64,000 nucleotides of DNA from the NCBI RefSeq assembly GCF_019097595.1, contig NC_080731.1:18640071-18704070 (forward strand). Direction: 5' to 3'. The notes below the pieces were generated by a model. It did no database searches. It was not told where the DNA came from and was given only the letters and a program-made list of their open reading frames with translations. Made by a program: the position numbers and the translations under genes. Source of the DNA: Hemibagrus wyckioides (lineage: Eukaryota > Chordata > Actinopteri > Siluriformes > Bagridae). Shown here one piece after another: positions 25,801-34,100 of this stretch (position 1 is its first letter; each line of letters starts with the position of its first letter).

Positions 25801-26741
25801 GTAAGAGCATTATTTGTCCATGTAAATTCCTTATCGTGGTGAATGTTAAAAAAAACGGCAAACATCAGTAACCTGTAACTTATCAACAAGCAACTCAAAA
25901 ACTTTAGATGTACTGTTCTTTGGAGGGAATCTATCTAAGGACTCATAAGGGGCTTCACTGAAGTCACATCCAGTCAATAAATAAGCACCTGTGTATTTTC
26001 TTTTTAGGTCTAGTAATATCAGGCTAGGTTTTTCAAACATTTATAAATTTAAAGAGTTATTATTATGTCCATAAACATTGCAAATGATCGATGTCGTATT
26101 GTCTATATTTAAGATTATTATAATCCATCTCCCTTCACCTGAATATAGAGTTTCCACTACATCTCCCTTCAATATATTTAAGAAAACAGCGACCCCTACA
26201 GACACCCCACTGCGGTTTTTCTAAAATCTTACATCGTTATCACAAGAATGTGTTTCTTGAAATAAAATCATTTGAGCCTCCCTGTGTTTAATGAAAATAT
26301 AAAGTGTCTTCCTTTTATCCAATTTCCTTAAACCTCTAACATTCAGAGAGATCATATCTACTGTACCAAAATTAAAAACTGACAACCAAGAAAAAAGAAA
26401 ACGAAAGAAAAAGCAAAAAAACATAAACAATAAACAAGACCTCCTAAATTAGACTAAGGCACTTGTTACAATAAGAACTTGGACTGAATTTGTAATCATC
26501 GTGTAAAAACCTACAGTGACGCAAATCCTATAAACACTTCCGTTTATAACAAGCTTCCGTATTTTAGCGACCTATTTTGCTGAGATTTATTCTTATTTTG
26601 CGCAGTTTATAGTCAGTCACTATTACAGGAAATAACTTTCTATAAAATGATAGTTTACGTCTGTAACTCACCTGCTGATGAAGGATGAACAGAAAACGTG
26701 AGAAATAGCAGGACTTTGAACACAGTGCTACTGTCCTCCAT
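10650..26741 (-). CDS. MHC class I heavy chain, copy 1 (six exons)
   Basis: Class I heavy chain, a type I membrane glycoprotein expected to pair with beta-2-microglobulin at the cell surface. Exons on the minus strand: leader 26741-26672, alpha-1 13791-13525, alpha-2 11939-11664, alpha-3 11321-11037, transmembrane 10950-10852, tail 10702-10650. All introns are phase 1 and the total is 1050 nt, predicting 349 residues. Alpha-1 starts [11 protein letters not shown] and contains DPDYWNRET. Alpha-2 has the usual disulfide pair (MYGCEL and [10 protein letters not shown]). Alpha-3 has the Ig cysteines (VVCNATGF and HTYTCVIQH) and two sequons, NAT and NIT. The membrane segment follows [10 protein letters not shown] and ends at WKKKN; the tail ends PTTIKV. 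Donors are GTGAGT, GTAAAA, GTAAAG, GTCCTG (weak) and GTGAGA. By alignment from memory, position 84 is Ser, 143 Phe, 146 Gln and 171 Phe, while Tyr 7, 59 and 159 are kept, so it looks non-classical. The fold resembles the fish U lineage, but the lineage is not proven. The leader link across a 12.9-kb intron rests on phase and promoter evidence. Confidence 0.87.
11397..11430. repeat. (GT)n microsatellite in class I intron 3, copy 1
   Basis: About 17 GT units between alpha-2 and alpha-3. The same array is in copy 2 near 45,813-45,846. Reading through it gives spurious poly(TH) or poly(CV) peptides. Confidence 0.95.
14039..14074. repeat. (TCA)n microsatellite in class I intron 1, copy 1
   Basis: About 12 units; copy 2 (48457-48489) has about one unit fewer. 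Confidence 0.95.
14700..16220 (+). mobile_element. CR1/L2-type LINE, 5' portion (host of a nested LINE), copy 1
   Basis: Plus-strand LINE with an APE-type endonuclease. Visible motifs are [61 protein letters not shown] and [10 protein letters not shown]. The start of the reverse transcriptase follows ([20 protein letters not shown]). An internal deletion then jumps to the sequence after the YADD region (TWSHGV in one frame, WCTDNN in another). Frameshifts near 15.22 and 15.67 kb make it inactive. It breaks at LNTSKT, where the minus-strand LINE is inserted, and resumes at 19,161. Confidence 0.85.
16221..19160 (-). mobile_element. CR1/L2-type LINE nested in opposite orientation, copy 1
   Basis: Minus-strand, 5'-truncated element inserted in the plus-strand LINE. 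The endonuclease (18.35-19.16 kb) has [33 protein letters not shown] and LGYSDHISV. The reverse transcriptase (17.1-18.36 kb) has [32 protein letters not shown] (motif A), [11 protein letters not shown] (motif B) and [10 protein letters not shown] (motif C). A deletion at about 18.34 kb removes the linker and puts the two domains in different frames. A frameshift near 17.25 kb interrupts the C-terminus. The 3' UTR holds GT-rich minisatellites (three copies of an agttcagtcc-starting unit at 16.80-16.91 kb) and ends in repeated TTGAATC. Confidence 0.88.
19161..19490 (+). mobile_element. CR1/L2-type LINE, 3' portion after the nested insertion, copy 1
   Basis: Resumes the plus-strand LINE with [13 protein letters not shown], then [20 protein letters not shown] and [11 protein letters not shown]. 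Joined to the 5' portion, the reading LNTSKT then NKLIMDFRR is the usual LINE order, so the insertion site is nearly precise. A stop and divergence follow after about 19.5 kb. Confidence 0.85.
19590..19800. repeat. MITE-like repeat with inverted motifs, copy 1
   Basis: Contains ttaacccggggtttagg and, in the opposite sense further on, ctggggtttagtatg, each near a cacact/agtgtga-type word. This suggests an imperfect inverted-repeat DNA element between the two LINE blocks. I could not define its ends. Counterpart near 53.69-53.90 kb. Confidence 0.35.
20243..20485 (-). mobile_element. LINE 3' tail inserted in the L1, copy 1
   Basis: The sequence aaagaaggtttattgtcact followed by tcaaccatatatagcagatg is the reverse complement of the 3' end common to fish L2-type LINEs, with a short repeated tcaaagtcaaa tail. 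It splits the L1 C-terminal frame between [10 protein letters not shown] and TNEITSKFG. Confidence 0.7.
21892..24487 (+). mobile_element. tRNA-headed SINE-like repeat split by a gypsy insertion, copy 1
   Basis: Starts ggcggcacagtggcttagtg, an A-box-like head typical of a very common teleost repeat. It continues with gtggagtttgcatgttctcc and ends ccgtgacccgatgatag with gataagca. It is inserted in the L1, with attttaacc-like flanks. The body is interrupted at 22,118 by the Ty3/gypsy element and resumes at 24,394. The B box is missing or degraded. Confidence 0.7.
22118..24393 (+). mobile_element. Ty3/gypsy LTR retrotransposon, internally deleted, copy 1 only
   Basis: A 2276-bp element with TGTAAC...GTTACA ends and a 5-bp target duplication CCTGC (22113-22117 and 24394-24398). 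The 3' LTR is 24122-24393; the 5' LTR begins at 22118 and is truncated near 22.33 kb. Gag, protease and most of the RT are deleted. What remains is an RT piece ([20 protein letters not shown]) and the segment after the missing catalytic motif ([18 protein letters not shown]). Then come RNase H ([29 protein letters not shown]), an integrase core ([47 protein letters not shown]) and a GPY/F-like end (LSPRYIGPF). Several frameshifts; not autonomous. It lies inside the SINE-like repeat, inside the L1, inside class I intron 1. Confidence 0.93.
24488..25710. other. L1 sequence of higher inter-copy divergence, copy 1
   Basis: L1-derived sequence that aligns to 56,291-57,305 plus 58,607-58,685, but with many substitutions and small indels, unlike the near-identical flanks. 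No intact reading frame. Confidence 0.6.
26672..26741 (-). CDS. Class I leader exon, copy 1
   Basis: Seventy nucleotides encode a 23-residue signal peptide beginning [14 protein letters not shown] and ending HPSSA, then one base of the next codon and a consensus GTGAGT donor. The phase-1 end joins to the alpha-1 exon to give Asp as the next residue. A TATA box lies about 60 bp upstream, with ISRE-like and CCAAT elements further up. It sits about 12.9 kb from alpha-1, so the link is inferred from phase, family pattern and the lack of a competing exon. Confidence 0.8.
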
Positions 26742-26797
26742 CTTACAGTGTAGACTTTAAACAAAAATAAACAAGTCCATAAAATCTGGTAAACTCC

Positions 26798-26985
26798 TTT
26801 ATATAGTCGATAACACATCGGAGTAAATTCCCCACAGCGTTTACCACGAGACTCCAAAACAGCAGCAGCGAAAAAACTTTAGATCAAATTCAGACTTTCA
26901 CTTTGACACCGAGGCTTCCGTCTCTTATCATAATATTATGCGGAGCTTTCGAGTCACATGATTGTGATTGTTGATCTGATTGGTT
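26798..26985 (-). promoter_or_regulatory. Class I promoter, copy 1: TATA, ISRE-like and Y/CCAAT elements
   Basis: Read on the minus strand upstream of the leader ATG. A TATA box (ctatataaagga) lies at about 26806-26797. An interferon-response-like element (aaagtgaaagtc) spans 26904-26893. An inverted CCAAT/Y-box (aaccaatcag) spans 26985-26976. The order and spacing fit an inducible MHC class I promoter, where IRF proteins bind the ISRE and NF-Y binds the Y box. I could not identify a convincing X box or kappa-B site. Confidence 0.6.
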
Positions 26986-28188
26986 GATTCAGTGGGCGGT
27001 GACTGGTTTGTTTTTAGAGGTGGAGCTTTAAATCCAGCGTGGTTAAAAGATTGGAACGGAAATGACGTATTATTGCTGGCTAGTGTTGTAGGAGGTGTGT
27101 GGTGGTGTGTAGAGTATTATTACAGACAATTTATTAATGAAATCATCCAGAAAAAGATCTCAAACTCTGCAATACCATGAACTATTGCTCCCAAATAAGA
27201 TAAATCCCATATAATTATTCAAATGTATGTATTGCCATCATTATACACTGTAAGAGGAAGCCAGTCATTATTAGGATATGTAACACATTCAAATGATTAT
27301 TATTAATATAAATTTGTACAGATTCACTGCTGGCTCTGTCCTCAGCAGCTGATGTAAACGCAGGAGGTTCAAATTGTAAAATAAAGATTTGTGAAGCATT
27401 AAATGTTTCGATTGTATTGAAAAAGGCTTCATGACTCCAAGCTTAGATTAACACTACATGCTAGTGGCTTCTGCTGGTCAGATATATTAGCAGCTTCACT
27501 GAGTTGCTAACGTAGGGATTTATTAGCATTTTTATTTTACAAATAAATAAATATACTGTATTCGTATGACTCATGGATAAAAGTGCTTGTGTGAAACACA
27601 CACAGGTTGTTATTTACTAAAAAAGCGATAGTATATCAAATGTTAAATCACATAAATACAGACTCAATTTGAAATAATTTATTTCACCATCAATTCTTCA
27701 AACCCAAATAAGAGGAATTCTAAGGAATAATAATACAGCAGATTTCTACCACTGTAATAATGATTAATTATAACTAATGGACATGTTCTCCTAATCATAA
27801 TAATACATAATAATACATTTATATTATTTCATTTTAATTTCACATTAAATAATAAAATGAAGATAAGACACATTTTCAAAACTGTCCTAATTTAATGACA
27901 CATTAACGTCTCAATCTCAGTGAAAACTAAATCCAGAAATGAACCAAACCATTTCAGGCTCCAGAGATTCCACTTGAAACAAGTGGATTAGTAAATATTT
28001 TTTATTGAAAGACTAGATTCATCCTGTAGATATTATACTGGATCATATCATATTAGATTAGATCCAATGCGACTCAGTTCTGTAACTGTGATGGTATAAA
28101 ACCTACAGTTACTTTTCGGGCCATCAGGAATATCAGTGTCATATGAAGTAAACAAGTAAATGATCTGTGAAATTATGTTCACACATTC

Positions 28189-30808
28189 CTATGGCTCCAC
28201 TGAAGAATATACAACATGAAGATCCTCTTTAACATCATGTCTCTTGTTCCTCTTGGTTTTCTTCTTAGAGAACTGAAGTGCAGCGTAATTCACAGAGTCC
28301 GAGTCAGAAACCTGCAGGAACACAGAAGATAAACAGAGACGATAAAATAAACAAGAAGTCTATAAATAATTTCAGTTTAATACTTCTGTCAGTGGAGTTA
28401 TTAATGAAAAAAAAACTCATATATAACTAATAAAAACTAAAACATAAAAAACTATTATAACTAATAAAGAGACAAATATATTTGTATGTAAATAATGAAC
28501 CTAATATTTAAATAGCTGAATTTTATTTATTTATTTATTTATTTATTTATTTTTTTAATGAACAGTACTAAGGAGGTCCTGGGAAATTTATTTTAAAGTT
28601 TAAAAATGTAAGCAATGTTTGAGAAACCCTTTTTTTTATTGATTTGTAACTTTAAAACTGCTTTAAATAATGATACATTTTAAATAAATACATTTTCATT
28701 AATACAGTTCTGAACTGATTTTAAGTATGAATTTATTAGGAAATGTGTGAAAGGTATAGAGTTTTGCTGATGTGCATTATTATTATTATTGTAACATCTC
28801 AGCTGGCGTCCGAACACCAGAGGGAGGGAGGGAGGGAACATCGATCTATAATCGACACCTGCTGCTTCTCCGCTTCACCAGCAGGTGGTGCAAGCGAGTT
28901 TGATGAGATAATAACAACAGGTAGACCGAGGCTATCACATCACTCTCAGGGATTTGCCAAAATGGACCAAGATGTAAGTACTGTACCTTAAGCCATTGAA
29001 GACACCAAAGCATTGTTTATGTGTATATTTGTTTTTATAAGTAGTTATTATTAACGTATTTCTTTAACAATAAATGGGAGACATTGCTTACAAAAAATTA
29101 ACCATGTTTTTTGGTGGTAAAAGTGTAGTAACCATATTTTTTGGGTGCATTGATTACAATTGGAAAAAACACAGTTTTACTATGGTAACAATGTTTAACA
29201 ATTGTTTTTGAAAACCAGGGTAATTTATTGGTAACAATGGTTTTATTACAGTAACCATGTTTTTTTCCAACTGAAGGAAAACCATGTTTTTTTTTGGTTT
29301 TAAACCATTGTTAATTTTCGTAAGCAATGTTCCCATTTGTTGTTAATAGAGATACCGGGGAGGAGGGGCCTGAACCCATGCAGGTGGGACGAACCTGCGT
29401 GTCAGAAAAGGAGCATCCACTCCGAGTCCAGCAGCGACTCTGTTTCTACTGTGGTGAGCCCGGCCACCAAGTGTACACATGCCCTGAAAAGCCATCCGTG
29501 TCCAAGGTAGGGGGAAATGTTTTCGTCTCTAGTCTATCCATTCCAGCCCAGATACATTACACTCATGGGTTTTTTTCTGTCTCAGCATTAGTAGACTCAG
29601 GAGCAGCTACAACTTCACACTATACACTGTGCCACCCCTTTACAAGTAACTGCCATAACTCCAGACAAGACAAACCCTTGAGTCTGCCTCTCATCCCTGC
29701 CTCCATCTATCATTCTGGTCCCAATTCAGTGGAATCTCCTGGAGGAAACTCTGCCTCCCGACCATGGTCCGTACCAGAGTCTTGCAATGGGTTCACGAAG
29801 CCCCCAGCTCAGATCACCCTGGTATTCGCAAAACTTGTTAGCTAGTACAAAACCATTTCTGGTGGCCTACTCTACCCCACAATGTTGAGGATTGCATCAA
29901 GTCATGTCCCACATGTGCTCAAACCCGTACCAGCCGTCGGTTTCCGGAGGGCCTTCTTGAACCCCTACCGATTCCCCAACGACCTTGGTCACACATTTCC
30001 ATAGACTTCCTGACTGACCTACCTGATTCCAAGGGGTTCACCACCATCCTGGTGACCGATTCTCCAAAGCCAGCAGACTAATTCCCTTTGTGTGTTTACC
30101 CACCGCCATGGAAACTGCTAATGCCTTGTTTAACCACATGTTCAGGACTTATGGCCTTCTGCAAGATATTGTGTCTGACTGGGGGCCTCAGTTCACCTAT
30201 CTCATCTGGAGGGCCTTCTGCAACCAACTGGGCATCAACATCAGCCTGAGCTCAGGATACCATCCTCAAACCAATGGCCAAGCAGAACGTCTGAACCAGG
30301 AGATCAGAAGGTTCCTCCGTTCATCCTGTAGCCGTGAACAGCATTGCTGGAGTGAGTTCCTCCCCTGGGCCTAATATGCCCAGAATTCACTGGTGTCGTA
30401 GAACACCTGGTGGTAGTCATAGAGGGGGTGGGGGGTGGTTGGGGTTTATAACATCTCAGCTGGCATCCGAACACCAGAGAGAGCCCTCTCCCGAGTTTTG
30501 GATGGCAGTCATGAAGAACACTTCCGGAAGTATCTAATACTTAAGTAGTGTGCACACTGCTTTCTACTAGAAGTATCATTTCTAGTCAAACATACCAAGC
30601 CTTGCATTGCCATTGTCGTGTTGGATTATTGTGTAATGCCCTTTGCCTGCCTATTTCCACATTTTGAGTCTTGTTTTGTGTTTATCAGATTTGTTTGCCT
30701 CAGTGTTTGTTTTCCCAGTTTTGACCCTTTCGCTTTGCTTTCTGACGTATCCGCTTGCTGCTTTTGTTAATAAATTGCATATGGACCTCATTCGCCTCCA
30801 GTGTGTCC

Positions 30809-30858
<50 letters not shown>

Positions 30859-31103
30859 AAAATTATACTAAATATGCTGAATATCCAGCTTCTGTAAGTT
30901 ATGTGTTTTTGTTTTAAAATAAGAGTTTTTATTGGCTAATAAATTCTTCATTAGGACAAATAAACACCCCAGATTTACTGATTTGAGTTTAGTCAGTGTG
31001 AATCATTCTGGAGGTCAGTGTGTGTGTGTGTGTTTAAATTATTCTCACATTTACCTCATTAACTTCTGCTTTATCTTGAGCACCTAATGCAACACAAAAC
31101 AAA

Positions 31104-31177
<74 letters not shown>

Positions 31178-34100
31178 GAGGAGTATATATTTTTACCTCT
31201 GTGTGTTTTTCTGTGTTTCAGTATGATGAAGATCAGGACAGTGAGAAGAAACACAATCACTGCACCAAACACCACAATCAGCATGAAGAACACAGCAGGA
31301 GACACTGAACCTGGGAGACAAACTTTAAAGAAAGTGTTTTAATCATTAAACCTGCATCAGATTTTAATATAAAGTGTACAGAAGCTTTTCAGAGAAACAA
31401 CAAACCTGTTTCTTTGTCCAAGTTCTCAGGAAATGTTTTATTTATGCCTGAAATAAGAAACATTAATTTTAGAACCTAAATCATTTGTCAACTTTTACTG
31501 AAACTCTTCACTCTATAAATTTACCTTTCACTTGTAAATAGGTGGAGTTTCTAAATCTAACTTGGTCCAGTTGTGTGAAGCTGCAGTAATAGAGTCCTGT
31601 ATCAGAGACGTTTACTGCAGTGATTGTGAGAGACGTTTTACTGCCATGAACAGACATCACTATTCTCTCACTCTCACTAAAGAAGTAACACGTCTCTGAT
31701 GGAGCTGATGTCCTAAACTGTTTACACCCAAGAAGAAGTGGAACTGAATCACTCGTCTGTTTAAACCAGAAGATGAAAGATGTTTCACTCAGATCATGTT
31801 GGCACCAAATAGTGACGTTATCTCCAGCTTCTGCCTCCAAAGTTAAAGAGCTCAGAGTCTCTGAGAGCAAACCTGAAACCCAGAAAACACTCCACATTTT
31901 AACACCATCACAGACTTAAACATACATAAATACATACATAAATCTAAATCAATCATTCACTTGCACACAGTTTTAGAAGGAACCCGGCAGGTAGGTTGTT
32001 CCAATCTTTTATGGATGTAGATTGCCTTAAATCCCTCTGTCTCTTCATGTAATCCCAGACAGACTGGATGAGTTGAGATCAGGACTCTGTGGAGGTCAAA
32101 CCATCACTTCCAGGACTTCTTGATCTTCTCTGTGTTGAAGAAGTTCTTAATGACATTGGATATACACTATATTGCCAAAAGTATTCGCTCACCTGCCTTG
32201 ACTTCGCATATGAACTTAAGTGACATCCCATTCCTAATCCATAGGGTTCAATATGACGTCGGTCCACCCTTTGCAGCTATAACAGCTTCAACTCTTCTGG
32301 GAAGGCTGTCCACAAGGTTTAGGAGTGTGTTTATGGGAATTTTTGACCATTCTTCCAGAAGCGCATTTGTGAGGTCACACACTGATGTTGGACGAGAAGG
32401 CCTGGCTCTCAGTCTCCGCTCTAATTCATCCCAAAGGTGTTCTATCGGGTTGAGGTCAGGACTCTGTGCAGGCCAGTCAAGTTCCTCCACACCAGACTCT
32501 GTCATCCATGTCTTTATGGACCTTGCTTTGGTCACTGGTGCACAGTCATGTTGGAAGAGGAAGGGGCCAGCTCCAAACTGTTCCCACAAAGTTGGGAGCA
32601 TGGAATTGTCCAAAATGTCTTGGTATGCTGAAGCATTCAGAGTTCCTTTCACTGGAACTAAGGGGCCAAGCCCAGCTCCTGAAAAACAACCCCACACCAT
32701 AATCCCCCTCCACCAAACTTTACACTTGGCACAATGCAGTCAGACAAGTACCGTTCTCCTGGCAACCGCCAAACCCAGACTCGTCCATCAGATTGCCAGA
32801 TGGAGAAGCACGATTCGTCACTCCAGAGAACGCGTCTCCACTGCTCTAGAGTCCAGTGGCGGCGTGCTTTACACCACTGCATCCGACGCTTTGCATTGCA
32901 CTTGGTGATGTATGGCTTGGATGCAGCTGCTCGGCCATGGAAACCCATTCCATGAAGCTCTCTGCGCACTGTTCTTGAGCTAATCTGAAGGCCACATGAA
33001 GTTTGGAGGTCTGTAGCGATTGACTCTGTGGAAAGTTGGCAACCTCTTCGCACTATGCGCCTCAGCATCCGCTGACCCCGCTCCGTCAGTTTACGTGGCC
33101 TACCACTTCGTGGCTGAGTTGCTGTCGTTCCCAAACACTTCCATGTTCTTATAATACAGCTGACAGTTGACTGTGGAATATTTAGGAGCGAGGAAATTTC
33201 ACGACTGGATTTGTTGCACAGGTGGCATCCTATCACAGTTCCACGCTGGAATTCACTGAGCTCCTGAGAGCGACCCATTCTTTCACAAATGTTTGTAAAA
33301 ACAGTCTGCATGCCTAGGTGCTTGATTTTATACACCTGTGGCCATGGAAGTGATTGGAACACCTGATTCTGATTATTTGGATGGGTGAGCGAATACTTTT
33401 GGCAATATAGTGTATGTTTGAGGTTGTTTTACTGCTGCAGAATAGATTGGGGCCAAACAGACATCTCCCTGATGATATTACATGATGGTGAAGTATCTGC
33501 CTGTATTTCTCAGCACTGAGAACACCATTAATCCTGACCAAAACTTCAACTCTATTTGCAGAAAAAGAGCCCTAAACCTACACGATACCTCCACCATGCT
33601 TCACTGTTGCCTGCAGACAATTATTATTGTACAGCTCTCTAAATAAATAAATAAATAAAAAATAAGCATAATAGAAGGTAACTCCAAGAAGGAAAGATCT
33701 TACCCTACACTGACCCAAGCTAGCAAAGAGAATTAATCATAAAAAAAATTAAAGAAAAGTTTCTAGCTAACTCAGAATAAAGAAACAGCCACATTGACAC
33801 AGACTGGATTCAGAAGAGAATTGCTTATTAGCATTAAAACAAGACAACAAACAAACCAGTTGGTATGAGGGATACAAGTCGCATGATCGTCCAGCTTGCA
33901 CTGAAGTCCCGCTGGTTACAGTGTCATTATATAAATCACATGCAGGTTCCCCGTCCAATCAGATTTTAACACGTTTCCCCTTTGGCCTTGTTTCAAATCA
34001 TATTTAGACATGTGTCCCCTATCTGGCATTTGTTCAATCACCTTTCAGCACAGGTAGCACTTGTTGTGCATGTATTCTTCCCCTTGCAAGTTTTCTATTC

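Larger units (their letters stand above)
19860..26460 (-). mobile_element. L1-type LINE in class I intron 1, copy 1 (multiply interrupted)
   Basis: Minus-strand L1-clade element. The endonuclease N-terminus lies near 26.36-26.22 kb ([24 protein letters not shown]) and a further endonuclease part at 26.04-25.85 kb ([11 protein letters not shown]). The RT palm is at 21.77-21.46 kb ([15 protein letters not shown]) and C-terminal domains run down to 19.94 kb ([20 protein letters not shown]). It is interrupted by a LINE tail at about 20.24-20.49 kb and by a SINE-like repeat plus Ty3/gypsy element at 21.89-24.49 kb. Many stops and frameshifts; not active. It accounts for most of the long first intron of the class I gene. 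Confidence 0.85.

Noticed and set aside
31084..31305. Open frames with long poly-Ile or poly-Asn runs
   Set aside because: They are translations of the (ATT)n array. Only the membrane exon portion is real, and on the minus strand.
31870..31897. The in-frame Met (MWSVFWVSG) just before the V domain as the receptor start
   Set aside because: The bases ttttctgggtttcag form a splice acceptor directly before GTTTGCTC, and the leader at 35.39 kb fits in phase, so this Met is intronic.
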